Assembly: GCF_000092785.1 (NCBI RefSeq)
Contig: NC_014225.1
Span: 1,749,340 to 1,813,339, forward strand
Direction: 5' to 3'
Length of the DNA: 64,000 bases
Source of the DNA: Waddlia chondrophila WSU 86-1044
GTDB lineage: Bacteria; Chlamydiota; Chlamydiia; Chlamydiales; Waddliaceae
Shown piece after piece: positions 19,439-28,706 of this stretch. Below the pieces are notes generated by a model. It did not search any database, was not told where the DNA came from, and saw only the letters and a program-made list of their open reading frames with translations. The translations under genes were made by a program, and so were the position numbers. Position 1 is the stretch's first letter. Each line of letters begins with the position of its first letter.

Positions 19439-21908
19439 GCTCTACCTCCTTTTTTAAGTATTTCACCCATTTGTTCAGATCAGCGTGTTCCTTGCTTCCA
19501 CTCATCAGCTTTTCTCCATGTGCTAAACACCGCTTAGCTTCTGAAAGATCCCCTTGTTCCAAATAGCATTCTGCTGCATGGATATAGGGTTCCGGTCTAT
19601 TTGGTTTTAAGGAATTGGCAATCGAAAATGCGTCAAGAGCGATATCCAGCTGCTCTTTTTCCATTTTTTTAGCCATCCCATATCCAAACCACATGCCATA
19701 CTCCTTTGCATTCAGTGAAACAAGGGTAAAAAACGCAACCGCCGCCTCTGTATATCTTTTCTTTTCGAACAGCCCTTTCGCGATCTCATACAAAACATTC
19801 ATCTGTTCTTCCGATAGTCCAATCGCTTCAAACCAAGGTTTGCCTTCTCCATTCTCAAACTGATTGGCTTCAGTGAACTCCAAAATTTTTTCCAAAGGCA
19901 GATGCAGCGTCTTGATAATGGACTCCCTCTCAGGATGTTGTTTTTCCTTTAACTCCTTGAATAAGACTTCCCATCCTTCCGAAGAGCGGCTGCGGAAATC
20001 ATCAAACATCCGTTTATATTCAACCTTCAACCTTGCCAATTTGATCTCAGGACTTTCCAAATCTCCATCTTTAGGAACGTAGGTTTCCTGAAAATTTTTT
20101 TCGGCAAGCCTTTCCGCACACTCATCCACTGTGAGTTTGACCAACTCCAATCCCTCAGCAACAGTAGACACACCTCCCCCAGACTCAATAATTTCTTTAG
20201 ACTCTCTTTCCATGTTCTCGTTAACTTCAAGTTCAGCAGGCTCCAGCGGTTCTTCAATAGGCTCTTTTTCTACTTTCTCTTCTGTCATTAGTACTTCTTC
20301 TTTAAGAATCGGAACAGGCGCTTCAACCTCCTCCTCTTCAGAAAAAGGCTCTTCGACCGGTTCTGCCTCCTTTTCAAGAAAAACCTTTTTATTCCATTTA
20401 CTGACAAGATCGCTCTTGATTGCTGAGGCTGACAGGGAAATGCCGTCAATAGAGCTGTGGGAAAGATAAGCAAAAGGATCATCGGAAAAATGGGAAATTT
20501 CGATAAGAATTTTAATCGTACGGGAAACATCATCGTAAAGGGAACTCAAGACATTGCGAAGGTTTTTCGCACGTTCTGCGATCTTTTCTGCTTCATCTTC
20601 TAGATTCCATCCTAATGACCCTGCGTACAGCAGGATGCGCACCTTTTCCAAATGCTTCGGCTCAATTCCTTCTAGAACCCCCTGTATCTGCTCGTAAAGA
20701 TCGCCTTGATCGGTTAAGCCAACAACCACTGAAAGCCCTCTTTCCAATGCTTTGAGAAGCCAAACGTTGATTTCCCTATCTGAAACGTCTAAATGCCTTC
20801 TACTCATCCGATCACCCAAAATGACAAATGACGCCCCACGCTCTCTCAACATGGAAAAATGGACCTCTTGGGTAAAAGCCCCTGTTTTAGCAAAAGATAA
20901 ATTCCAGGCACCGCAACTCACTTGAGGAAAAGAGGAAATTTCGGAGGTTAAGGAAAAAGGCAAAGCGAAAAGCCACTCTGTTTGTCCGGAGCGGCCTGCT
21001 GCCTCGGCAAGCTTCTTCAATCCTTTAATCGTTCGGTCAACATCATCATAGGTGTGACAAAAAATCAAACATTCCTCTTTTTGCACACTCTTTGTAAGAA
21101 AACGGGAAACATCGATCGTCGTTTCCTTCTTTTCAATAACTTCCTTCTCGTTTTTCTGGACAACCCCTTTCGGCTTCACTGTCAATATTTCCATTGGAAG
21201 CCTTTCCTCGGGCACTTTTCGCTTAAGAGAAAGGATACCGGGGCTGATACAGACACCGTCAATCCGGTCGATCATGCATTTTTCCAACAATTCCGGAGTA
21301 AACTTTGGAATGGAATATAAGATCTTGATCTGCTTGGCTAAAGCCGCTCCACAAACATCCTCCAACGCCAAGCGACATCTCGACAAAGCATCTCGAATTT
21401 CACTTAATTCCAATCGTTTAGGAAAACCCAACTGCGGCTGGCAAACAAAAGTGACGCTTTCACGCTGCTCATCGCTTAAATCGGATAAGTAACACTGAAG
21501 CCTTTCTCTTAAACACTCATGATCTTCGTACTCGCGCAGCTCCAGAATAACAGGAAGACCAGCCAAAATGGACATTTTGACTTTATCCCTGATAACCTCT
21601 GCATTGCTGCCGCCTGCCTGTTCGCCGACAAACACAAATTGTGCGTGTTTCTCTTTCAAAATCTGCCCCTCAACAGCTTTCTCAAAGTGCGAAGATCCGT
21701 TATAAGGCTGGGCGGAACTCCCAAAGGTGATCTCAGGAAAATTCCCTCTTTCCTCAATTGAAATCTGATCAAGATCCATCAAAGCTAAATAAGGGTCGAT
21801 CTGTAATCGATTCCTCTCCTTATTTTTTAATCCTTCAACCTTCTTAATCACTTCTTTCAAATCATCATAAGGCTTACAAGAGATAAGGCAGATAAAACTT
21901 TTATCCAT
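19425..21908 (-). CDS. Two pseudo-triosephosphate-isomerase domains fused to an SycD/LcrH-like TPR chaperone domain
   Basis: 827 residues. Residues 1-235 and 275-505 each read like a degenerate TpiA barrel. The second is clearest: CGAWNLSFAKTGAFTQEV and MLRERGASFVILG align with the TPI strand-4 region (GAxNxSxxxxGAFTGE, GxxxVIxGHSERR), and SSIDGISLSASAI with the final phosphate loop (DGxLVGGASL). The catalytic His95 is replaced (GEQ in copy 1, GDR in copy 2) and the Glu165 loop is lost (VCQPQLG; LYAGSLG), although Lys12 of copy 1 is in place. Residues 515-575 are an acidic Pro/Glu linker. Residues 697-805 carry LcrH/SycD-type TPRs (LYEIAKGLFEKKRYTEAAVAFF, WFGYGMAKKMEKEQLDIALDAF, AAECYLEQGDLSEAK). 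Probably a regulator or chaperone linked to type III secretion, not an enzyme. Confidence 0.75.
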   Translation of the reverse strand: MDKSFICLISCKPYDDLKEVIKKVEGLKNKERNRLQIDPYLALMDLDQISIEERGNFPEITFGSSAQPYNGSSHFEKAVEGQILKEKHAQFVFVGEQAGGSNAEVIRDKVKMSILAGLPVILELREYEDHECLRERLQCYLSDLSDEQRESVTFVCQPQLGFPKRLELSEIRDALSRCRLALEDVCGAALAKQIKILYSIPKFTPELLEKCMIDRIDGVCISPGILSLKRKVPEERLPMEILTVKPKGVVQKNEKEVIEKKETTIDVSRFLTKSVQKEECLIFCHTYDDVDRTIKGLKKLAEAAGRSGQTEWLFALPFSLTSEISSFPQVSCGAWNLSFAKTGAFTQEVHFSMLRERGASFVILGDRMSRRHLDVSDREINVWLLKALERGLSVVVGLTDQGDLYEQIQGVLEGIEPKHLEKVRILLYAGSLGWNLEDEAEKIAERAKNLRNVLSSLYDDVSRTIKILIEISHFSDDPFAYLSHSSIDGISLSASAIKSDLVSKWNKKVFLEKEAEPVEEPFSEEEEVEAPVPILKEEVLMTEEKVEKEPIEEPLEPAELEVNENMERESKEIIESGGGVSTVAEGLELVKLTVDECAERLAEKNFQETYVPKDGDLESPEIKLARLKVEYKRMFDDFRSRSSEGWEVLFKELKEKQHPERESIIKTLHLPLEKILEFTEANQFENGEGKPWFEAIGLSEEQMNVLYEIAKGLFEKKRYTEAAVAFFTLVSLNAKEYGMWFGYGMAKKMEKEQLDIALDAFSIANSLKPNRPEPYIHAAECYLEQGDLSEAKRCLAHGEKLMSGSKEHADLNKWVKYLKKEVEHDGR

Positions 21909-22058
21909 ATAAAACTTAATGTTTAAAAAATTCCCATATATATAAATTATATATACGCATTACTTTAAACATCAAGAAATATTTTATCCGATTAATCAAC
22001 GGTCTAAGAGCGTGTCGTCAAAAGACAAGGCAAACTGGCATCAGTTGGCGAGTCTGAA

Positions 22059-22546
22059 ACCTGTGATTGTGCCCTAATCTCGTTTATCAAGCGATCAACT
22101 CAATAGAATAAAAAAAATAATTTTCAAACAAAATCCTACTTCAGTCCTTGCTCGAATATTCCTTGGCATCCTGCTCACGATACTACTGAAAACTGTTTCT
22201 ATTTTGTTTCTTTCAGACCGCAGCTTTTTCTCTATTTTCGGCTTGTGTTGACGTTTTAGATCTTTCCTTCGTTTTGGAATCAATGAGATGTGCTTTTCTA
22301 AAAAAAGTTGTTCCTCAAAATGATCATTCGTGTAGGCCTTGCGCCTTTAGGTAGATCTAAATCCATGCTCATCAAAGGTTTGAGCAACCTCATCACATAC
22401 ACAAAAAATTGTAATTACTTGATTTATCATACTTTCTCCTTTTTAAAGAGAAAGCATGATAGAGAATGCGGCCAATCATCTACAGCTGAAGGTCATCTTT
22501 CGATAAATTTCTCCTCCATCTGTAGCGCTTGGACGCAATCACAGGT
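22059..22546. mobile_element. Dead insertion sequence with terminal inverted repeats and a TGAA target duplication
   Basis: The ends are inverted repeats (acctgtgattg at 22059; its complement ending caatcacaggt at 22546), with tgaa directly repeated at 22055-22058 and 22547-22550. The interior holds a decayed transposase fragment on the minus strand. The right end matches the palindrome at 14362-14420 with a 12-base deletion. The 696-base gap between genes (21909-22604) is mostly this remnant. Confidence 0.75.
22095..22283 (-). pseudogene. Transposase C-terminal fragment
   Basis: A 62-residue frame with KLRSERNKIETVFSSI, typical of the C-terminal Glu motif (RxxIETxFSxL) of DDE transposases, then RNIRARTEVGF and a hydrophobic end, as in IS982/IS4-like enzymes. 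Upstream sequence on the same strand is interrupted by stops and frame changes, so the gene is dead. Family assignment is approximate. Confidence 0.6.
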
Positions 22547-22604
22547 TGAATCAAAGGCACAGCGTCCAATACACTATCTGAATTAAAAGAGGGAGCAAAA
22601 CATC

Positions 22605-24203
22605 ATGCAAAATTTAACCCAATCCACTTCGATATTTCATGAAATGTCTGGATCAGACTCCATCCTAATTCTGGATTTCGGATCGCAATATACGCAGCTA
22701 ATTGCCAGACGGATCAGAGAACTCGGTGTCTATACCGAAATCCTGCCTCCTGAAACCCCTTTTAGCGCTTTATTGTCCATGAAGCCTAAAGGGCTAATCC
22801 TCTCCGGCAGCCCAAGTTCCACACATGGACAGCCACTGATATGCGATCCAGAAATTGCAAACTCTCCTATCCCTGTGCTGGGAATTTGCTATGGAATGCA
22901 GCTTCTCAATAGGCTGCATAAAGGAACTGTCATCCCCTCTCGAAACGGAGAATACGGAAAACAACCTATTTCCCTCCATTCCTGCGAAGGGATCTTTAAG
23001 GGGTTGGATTCCCACCAAATGGCTTGGATGAGCCATGGAGACAGCATCAACCGCCTTGCCGATCCGCTCATTGCTACCGCTCAAAGCGAAAACGGCCACA
23101 TCGCAGCGATGCAGCACACCTCCCTTCCACAATATGGAGTACAGTTCCACCCCGAAGTGACCCACACAGAAAACGGAAAGGAAATCTTGCACAATTTCAT
23201 TCAGATTTGCCAATGCAAACAAACCTGGTCTTTGAAAAATCATATCGAATCGGCAAAAGAGGAGATTAGGAAGCAGGTAGGCAACGGTACAGTGATCAGC
23301 CTAGTTAGCGGAGGAGTCGATTCAACCGCAGCAACTTTTCTTTGTTTTGAAGCTCTTGGATCTGAAAAGGTGATCCCTTTGCATATCGATACCGGTCTAA
23401 TGCGAGCGGGAGAATCAAAAGAAGTGTGCGCATTACTCCGCTCACACGGTATGCGGCATCTTGATTTTGTCGATGCCTCTGATGAGTTCCTGGACGCTCT
23501 TAAAGGAGTGGAGAATCCGGAAAAAAAACGGACGATCATCGGCAACCTCTTCATAGAAATTTTAGAAAGGGAAATCGCAAAAATTGAGAACAAAGGCACC
23601 TGCACATTTTTATGCCAAGGCACCCTTTATACCGATTTAATCGAAAGCGGACAAGGAGTGGGCAAACATGCGGATGTGATCAAGACCCACCACAATGTCA
23701 ATCCACCAGTTGTCCAAAGAAAAAGAGAGCAAGGCTTAATCGTTGAGCCAAACAACAAAATCTTCAAGGATGAGGTGAGAATATTGTGTGAACAGATGGG
23801 AGTTCCTTCCTCACTGGCCTGGCGCCACCCTTTCCCCGGTCCCGGGCTGGCGATCCGCATTTTAGGCGAGGTGACCAAAAGTCAGCTTGAATGCTTGAGG
23901 GCAGCTGATGCCATCTATTTGGAAGAGATTGTCAAAGCGGGTCTTTACGATGAGATCTGGCAAGCATTTGCCTGCTTGTTACCTGTATCCACTGTCGGCG
24001 TGATGGGTGATAAACGCACTATCGGACAAGTGATTGCATTAAGAGCTGTCAGCAGCATTGATGGAATGACTGCGGATTTTTTCCCTCTTCCAATGGAACT
24101 TCTCAGCAAAATCAGTACGCGGATCATCAACGAAGTGCCAGAAGTTAATAGAGTGGTCTACGACATAACTTCCAAACCTCCTGGAACCATTGAGTGGGAG
24201 TGA
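22605..24203 (+). CDS. guaA: GMP synthase (glutamine-hydrolysing)
   Basis: Amidates XMP to GMP. The class I glutamine amidotransferase domain (about 18-210) has ILDFGSQYTQLIARRIRELG, nucleophile Cys in GICYGMQ and the His/Glu pair in QFHPEVTHT. The ATP pyrophosphatase domain starts with the P-loop SLVSGGVDSTAA near residue 230, and the dimerisation domain ends KPPGTIEWE as in the family. 532 residues; an agaggga ribosome-binding site precedes the ATG. With guaB and purH nearby the cell appears able to turn AICAR or IMP into GMP. MetAP2 follows on the same strand. Confidence 0.96.
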   Translation: MQNLTQSTSIFHEMSGSDSILILDFGSQYTQLIARRIRELGVYTEILPPETPFSALLSMKPKGLILSGSPSSTHGQPLICDPEIANSPIPVLGICYGMQLLNRLHKGTVIPSRNGEYGKQPISLHSCEGIFKGLDSHQMAWMSHGDSINRLADPLIATAQSENGHIAAMQHTSLPQYGVQFHPEVTHTENGKEILHNFIQICQCKQTWSLKNHIESAKEEIRKQVGNGTVISLVSGGVDSTAATFLCFEALGSEKVIPLHIDTGLMRAGESKEVCALLRSHGMRHLDFVDASDEFLDALKGVENPEKKRTIIGNLFIEILEREIAKIENKGTCTFLCQGTLYTDLIESGQGVGKHADVIKTHHNVNPPVVQRKREQGLIVEPNNKIFKDEVRILCEQMGVPSSLAWRHPFPGPGLAIRILGEVTKSQLECLRAADAIYLEEIVKAGLYDEIWQAFACLLPVSTVGVMGDKRTIGQVIALRAVSSIDGMTADFFPLPMELLSKISTRIINEVPEVNRVVYDITSKPPGTIEWE

Positions 24204-24252
24204 CAAAAAGACCGATAATCGCTATCATTAACTCCTAAAAAAAGGCATCCCC

Positions 24253-25131
24253 ATTAAAGACAACAACTTCCAACATTTTATCGAAGCAGGCAAGCGTGCC
24301 AAAGAAGTGCGCGCTTATGGAAAATCTTTGATTGTCAAAGGAGCTTCTTACAAAGACGTCACCGCTAAAATCCGCCAAAAGATCAAAGAACTGGATGCCA
24401 TTCCCGCTTTTCCTCCTCAGATAGCCCTTAACGAAACTGCAGCCCATTTCCTTCCATCTCCCGATGAAGAGATCATTTTTAAAGACGAACTGATCAAGCT
24501 CGATATTGGCGTCTGCTACAAAGGAGCGATCGGTGATTGCGCCGTTACCATCGACCTTGGAGGAAAACATCAAAAGCTTATCAATGCTGTTGAAGCAGCT
24601 CTACTTGCAGCAGAAAAGATCATTGAAGTCGGATTGCCAATTCAGGAAATTGGTCGAGTCATTGAAGAAACCATTCACTCCTTTGGATTAAAGCCGATTG
24701 AAAACTTGACGGGACACGGTCTGGGAAATTATTGCGTGCACAAGGCTCCAATGATCCCGAATTGTTTCCATCCAATGAGGGAAAAAATTGAGCCTGGAAT
24801 GACCTTTGCCATCGAGCCATTTGCAACCGACGGATTCGGTGCAGTTTACGAGAAAGGACGGCCGGAAATTTTCTCTCTGACACAACACCGCTATCCATTG
24901 AACCCTCAAGCTAAAGCATTCATCCGACAGATCAAGGAAATGCAAGGCCTTCCTTTTGAGCTTGCAGATTTAAGAGGGGAAGGAAAAGAGAAGGTTGTCA
25001 ACTATCTATTAAGGAAGCGGATATTAACCGGTTATCCGCCGTTAGTTGAGGAAGGAAACGGAATGGTCGCTCAGGCCGAAAATTCTGTTCTCGTAGATCT
25101 CGACGGCTCAGTCACGATCACTACCCGTTAG
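24253..25131 (+). CDS. Type II (archaeal/eukaryotic-type) methionine aminopeptidase, non-ATG start
   Basis: M24 metallopeptidase that trims initiator methionine. The five metal ligands are in place: Asp in KLDIGVCYKGAIGD (two), His in GHGLGNYCVHKAPMIPN, Glu in FAIEPFAT, Glu in QAENSVLV; the substrate His is in IALNETAAH. HKAPMIPN and the insertion before the last Glu are type II features. The first ATG/GTG/TTG in frame is a GTG at 24307, which would cut off the conserved FIEAGKRAKEV helix. Frame is open upstream to a TAA at 24229-24231, and an ATT at 24253 stands seven bases after aaagg, so I suggest a rare ATT start (292 residues). Follows guaA. Confidence 0.75.
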   Translation: MKDNNFQHFIEAGKRAKEVRAYGKSLIVKGASYKDVTAKIRQKIKELDAIPAFPPQIALNETAAHFLPSPDEEIIFKDELIKLDIGVCYKGAIGDCAVTIDLGGKHQKLINAVEAALLAAEKIIEVGLPIQEIGRVIEETIHSFGLKPIENLTGHGLGNYCVHKAPMIPNCFHPMREKIEPGMTFAIEPFATDGFGAVYEKGRPEIFSLTQHRYPLNPQAKAFIRQIKEMQGLPFELADLRGEGKEKVVNYLLRKRILTGYPPLVEEGNGMVAQAENSVLVDLDGSVTITTR

Positions 25132-25239
25132 GTTAGATCTAGGGCGAGCTAAACATGCATCTTGCAGCCTCTTTTACCTTGAGAAAATCATTTTTAGACT
25201 CGCCAAGCCTCGTCTTCCAAATGATCGGATAATCCAAAA

Positions 25240-25283
25240 CAAAAAAAAACCGAAGACATGTTCATCAGTGATCGTGTCTTCGG
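25240..25283 (-). terminator. Rho-independent terminator of tRNA-Phe
   Basis: On the minus strand, ccgaagaca pairs with a downstream tgtcttcgg across a 16-base loop and is followed by a run of nine T, just after the 3' end of the tRNA. Confidence 0.8.
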
Positions 25284-25288
25284 TGGTG

Positions 25289-25361
<73 letters not shown>

Positions 25362-25466
25362 AAGTAAAGTGAATAAGATAGAGTAAAAGACAATTAACTG
25401 CAAGCAAGTTTAACAAATTTTGAATCAACCCATCGACAGCCACATACAACTGAAACAGTGCGGCAA

Positions 25467-25500
25467 GAGTAAAAAAAAGCTGCAAAAGCAGCTTTTACTC
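25467..25500 (-). terminator. Rho-independent terminator of the 25566-25916 gene
   Basis: On the minus strand aaaagctgc pairs with gcagctttt around a TTTT loop, followed by further T residues; it lies about 65 bases after the stop of the minus-strand gene ending at 25566. Confidence 0.7.
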
Positions 25501-25565
25501 CGATTGCAGCAACTACCAAGCCTCATCTGAAAATTTAATTTTGAAACATGATCGGTATAGCTCTC

Positions 25566-25916
25566 TTAAGGGTTCAAAAGCAGCTCTGCTACCTTTTTTC
25601 CTGTATCGCTCAACTCATAAAGCTCTCCCTGAAGCACATGGCCCTCCTCTTTAGTCCTGACGGCAGAAATCAACCCTTTCTCTCTGAGCTTCTCAATATC
25701 CCCATAACCCATTTCAATAAACTCAAACGGCTTGTTATCCCTCAATATTTCAATCATCCCTTTAATGTTGAACAGAATTTGCGCCCCTTCTTCCGAAGCT
25801 TCTCTGATCATTTTTTTTTGGTTCGCAGACAAGTTCTGCAAAATATCTTCAAAATTTTTCATACGATCCTGTGAACCTATCCCAAGCTCAGCAAGAGCTT
25901 GGGATTTAAAAAACAT
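25566..25916 (-). CDS. Small unknown protein
   Basis: 116 residues, charged and helical, no signal peptide. The C-terminal half (about 65-112) reads like a small winged-helix unit: YGDIEKLREKGLISAV, a turn, then LYELSDTGKKVAELL. A regulator or a modification domain such as those in phage or DUF proteins would fit, but I recognise no family. It starts four bases after the stop of the gene beginning at 26412, so the two form an operon, and a terminator follows it. Confidence 0.6.
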   Translation of the reverse strand: MFFKSQALAELGIGSQDRMKNFEDILQNLSANQKKMIREASEEGAQILFNIKGMIEILRDNKPFEFIEMGYGDIEKLREKGLISAVRTKEEGHVLQGELYELSDTGKKVAELLLNP

Positions 25917-25920
25917 CTCT

Positions 25921-26412
25921 TTAATAAGCTTTCGTTACTGTGATTTGATCACGGCCTTTAAACATTTTTCCGTCTTTGGTTTTTCCCTTCAATGTCAGCT
26001 CTTGAACCCCTTCTTTGAGATTTAAATCCGATATGGAAAATCCAGCAACTAAATCCTCTATTCCATCATTGTTCTGATCGAAAACCATAAATTTCTCAGC
26101 TCCATCCACATTGCCTATGGATAAAGAGCTTGGATCGATATGATTAACGTCAAAATCCTCAGACCCTAAGATTGCAATCTCAAGGACACCGCTTTCCAAG
26201 TCCTCCTTATCTGTCAAATCAAGGCTGTCTTTTTCGATATCTATCTCAACAGCCAAAGGCTCATCTGTTTTATTCCAGCCAGCTTTGTCGTCCCACTTAT
26301 GCTCTTTTCCTTTTTCCAAATCAGAATCGCCTGCATCATACACCGCAGCAACACCAAGCGCTGCAACAGACATTAGTAAAATCAAACCTGCTTTAAATAA
26401 GTAACTAACCAT
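25921..26412 (-). CDS. Secreted protein with a calcium-binding-like loop, unknown function
   Basis: 163 residues. A hydrophobic segment at 5-24 (FKAGLILLMSVAALGVAAVYDAG) is a signal peptide or anchor. The mature part is acidic and probably beta-sandwich; FDQNNDGIEDLVAGF near residue 110 fits the DxNxDGxxD calcium loop of FG-GAP/dockerin-like repeats, and the C-terminus ends in repeated strand-like KLTLKGKTKDG elements. First gene of a two-gene unit. Envelope or secreted location is inferred. Confidence 0.65.
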   Translation of the reverse strand: MVSYLFKAGLILLMSVAALGVAAVYDAGDSDLEKGKEHKWDDKAGWNKTDEPLAVEIDIEKDSLDLTDKEDLESGVLEIAILGSEDFDVNHIDPSSLSIGNVDGAEKFMVFDQNNDGIEDLVAGFSISDLNLKEGVQELTLKGKTKDGKMFKGRDQITVTKAY

Positions 26413-26549
26413 CCTCTCCTCCTTCTTTTTATATCTCTAAAAAATTTTAAATTAATAAATTTTTGAATTAAAAAATCGAAGCGCGATAAAACAACTTCCC
26501 TCTGCCCTCAAACCTATTATGCATTTTTCAATTTTTTTTTACATATTTT

Positions 26550-26580
26550 TCATAAAATATTAATTTTTAATATTTTATGA
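26550..26580. repeat. AT-only inverted repeat
   Basis: tcataaaatatta and its complement flank five bases, immediately after the stop of the tsp-like gene. It could form a weak hairpin; the expected T-run on the minus strand is absent, so a terminator function is uncertain. Confidence 0.5.
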
Positions 26581-26583
26581 AAT

Positions 26584-28578
26584 TTAATCATCTGCAATTC
26601 CCTTATTGAAAAGCGGTTTATCCACTCTAATCATATCTCTCATGATCGAAACAGCTTCCTGCATTTGAAAATCTAAATTTTCAGGAAGCTCTTCATTTTT
26701 CTGGAGAGGATCCCAGTCAAGCTCCCCCTTTAAAAATTTTTGATAGACAGCATTTTGCGCTAACCTCTTGCGGCTATTTGCCTGAAAAAAATTAAGATGG
26801 GAACTCCAGGAAGTCTTTTTCTTTTGCAGCGAGGGCATGTAATAGCGTAAATACCAAGGTTTAAGTCCTGGATCGACATCAGCGAGCTGGTCTTGAAAAG
26901 AGCTGGGTATCGTATCGGAAGCGATCGGATATTCCAAATATTCTTCGCCAATCAACTCTTTGCTGTAATAGCTTGGAACAATAATATCAGCTTTGACCCC
27001 GGAAACTTGGGGAGTTTTCCCCGAAACAGTATAGTATTTTCCAACCGTCACCTTAAAATGGGAGGCGCTTGAACCGTCAGTGACGGTTTGACTTTGGATA
27101 GTTCCCTTGCCATAAGTTTGTTCATCTCCAACAACTAAGGCTACGCCATAATCCTGAAGAGCTTGAGCGACAATTTCCGCCGCCGACGCTGTCGCTTTGG
27201 ATGTCAGAATAATCATGGGGCCGTCAAAGGAAACTTTCCCATCCATATCCCGATAAAAACGCTCTTCACCATTGGAGTATTTGGAAACGACGACAACGCC
27301 ATTGGTAATGAATAAACCGGCAACTTTGACTGCCTGGTTTAGAAACCCTCCACTATTTTCTCTTAGGTCGATGATCAACCCTTCCAACTTCCCTTGTTTT
27401 TCCAAATCCTTGATCGCCCGGCGCATATCTTTTTCACTTGTCACTCCATGATCGCCCTGGTAAAAGGAGTCCATGCTGATTTTTCCAATAATCCCGTCTC
27501 CATACGGCTCATACTCAGCTTTGACGCGCCCCTCTTCAACTGTTATCAATTCCCTTGGCAAGTTCGCTTTGATCAATATATCCTTTCCATCAACAGTGCG
27601 TTTTAGTTCGATAGATACCGAAGATCCTTTCTGCTCTCTCAATTTGCCTACCAACTCTTCCAATGAGACATATTCAACATTGTTTCCATTAATGTTCACA
27701 ATTCTGTCACCAACTTGAATCACTCCACTTTTCATCGCAGGCCCGTCCTTAATCATGCGAGTGATGACAATCCCCTCCGGCTTCTGTTGCAAAACGACAC
27801 CGATCCCTTTAAAGCCTTTTTCCAATCGAATTTTCATATCCAATGCCTCGTTCTGATCGAGAAAAGAGGTATGTGAATCTAAGCTTCCGGCCAGCGCCTT
27901 CAAAACATGCATCGCAAAAAGATTTTCTTGTTCCAGGCTATTGAGTTTCTTTCCTTGGCTATCAACGTATAAATATTGATTTTCCCAATGCTCAGTAGTC
28001 TCCATAAAAGACTGTAGGATCCGTTCCCGATTTTTCATCACAGTTTTGTCTCCATAACGAAGCCGTTCAACGTTGATATAGTTAACCAATTGTTCTTTGA
28101 TACGATTTTTCAATTCGCTGGAATTTTTAGGAAACGAGGATTTTTCTTCCTGAAAATTCAGCCGTGACTTATTACTGCTGCTTTGAAACAAAGCATCTCC
28201 ATTTTTTAGAATTTCTTTCCGATATTCCCTTGTCCTATGAATCCCGTTTTGAATCAGCTGATCAATCTCTTCAAATTTATCTAGCTGCCCTTTTCTATAC
28301 TGGCTGATGATGCGCTTCATCTGAATTGGAGAAACATTGACTGCTTTATCCACTTCCTCTTGAAGCAAATACACCCTATTCGGATCGAACTGATCGATGT
28401 AAAGCTGAAAGGCTTTGGTAAAGATCTCCCCTGATACCTGGTGATAGTCGACATGCTGGGATAAAATTTTCTCCATCACCTCATGTACGTCCTTTTTGGT
28501 CAACAGCTCTTCTTGCTCTGAAAAAACGCTGACCGGAATCAAAACTGCTACCAGAAAATATAAAAATCGCTTCATCAT
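26584..28578 (-). CDS. Tail-specific protease, copy 1 (peptidase family S41, Tsp/Prc)
   Basis: Periplasmic C-terminal processing protease, 664 residues. A signal peptide (FLYFLVAVLIPVSVFS) follows two tandem ATG codons. The N-terminal helical region (about 25-230) precedes a PDZ domain (GFKGIGVVLQQKPEGIVITRM, KSGVIQVGDRIVNINGNNV) and the S41 core with the nucleophile in SKATASAAEIVAQ and the Lys of TYGKGTIQSQTV, so it should be active. A Tsp-specific helical domain ends the protein. A paralogue lies at 47391-49343; the second copy has the neighbours expected for chlamydial tsp. Confidence 0.92.
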   Translation of the reverse strand: MMKRFLYFLVAVLIPVSVFSEQEELLTKKDVHEVMEKILSQHVDYHQVSGEIFTKAFQLYIDQFDPNRVYLLQEEVDKAVNVSPIQMKRIISQYRKGQLDKFEEIDQLIQNGIHRTREYRKEILKNGDALFQSSSNKSRLNFQEEKSSFPKNSSELKNRIKEQLVNYINVERLRYGDKTVMKNRERILQSFMETTEHWENQYLYVDSQGKKLNSLEQENLFAMHVLKALAGSLDSHTSFLDQNEALDMKIRLEKGFKGIGVVLQQKPEGIVITRMIKDGPAMKSGVIQVGDRIVNINGNNVEYVSLEELVGKLREQKGSSVSIELKRTVDGKDILIKANLPRELITVEEGRVKAEYEPYGDGIIGKISMDSFYQGDHGVTSEKDMRRAIKDLEKQGKLEGLIIDLRENSGGFLNQAVKVAGLFITNGVVVVSKYSNGEERFYRDMDGKVSFDGPMIILTSKATASAAEIVAQALQDYGVALVVGDEQTYGKGTIQSQTVTDGSSASHFKVTVGKYYTVSGKTPQVSGVKADIIVPSYYSKELIGEEYLEYPIASDTIPSSFQDQLADVDPGLKPWYLRYYMPSLQKKKTSWSSHLNFFQANSRKRLAQNAVYQKFLKGELDWDPLQKNEELPENLDFQMQEAVSIMRDMIRVDKPLFNKGIADD

Positions 28579-28706
28579 TCCATTCCTTACTTATGAATCC
28601 ATCCCTATTATAATTATAATTATTTAAAACAAAAAATTCAAAAATACTGAATTTGAGTTGGTTCAGCATATTGTATAAATTGGTTGCCAAGAGTATTCTG
28701 TTTTTT

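Noticed and set aside
22308-22586. 92-codon plus-strand frame
   Set aside because: Crosses the right end of the IS remnant and has no recognisable family; chance frame.
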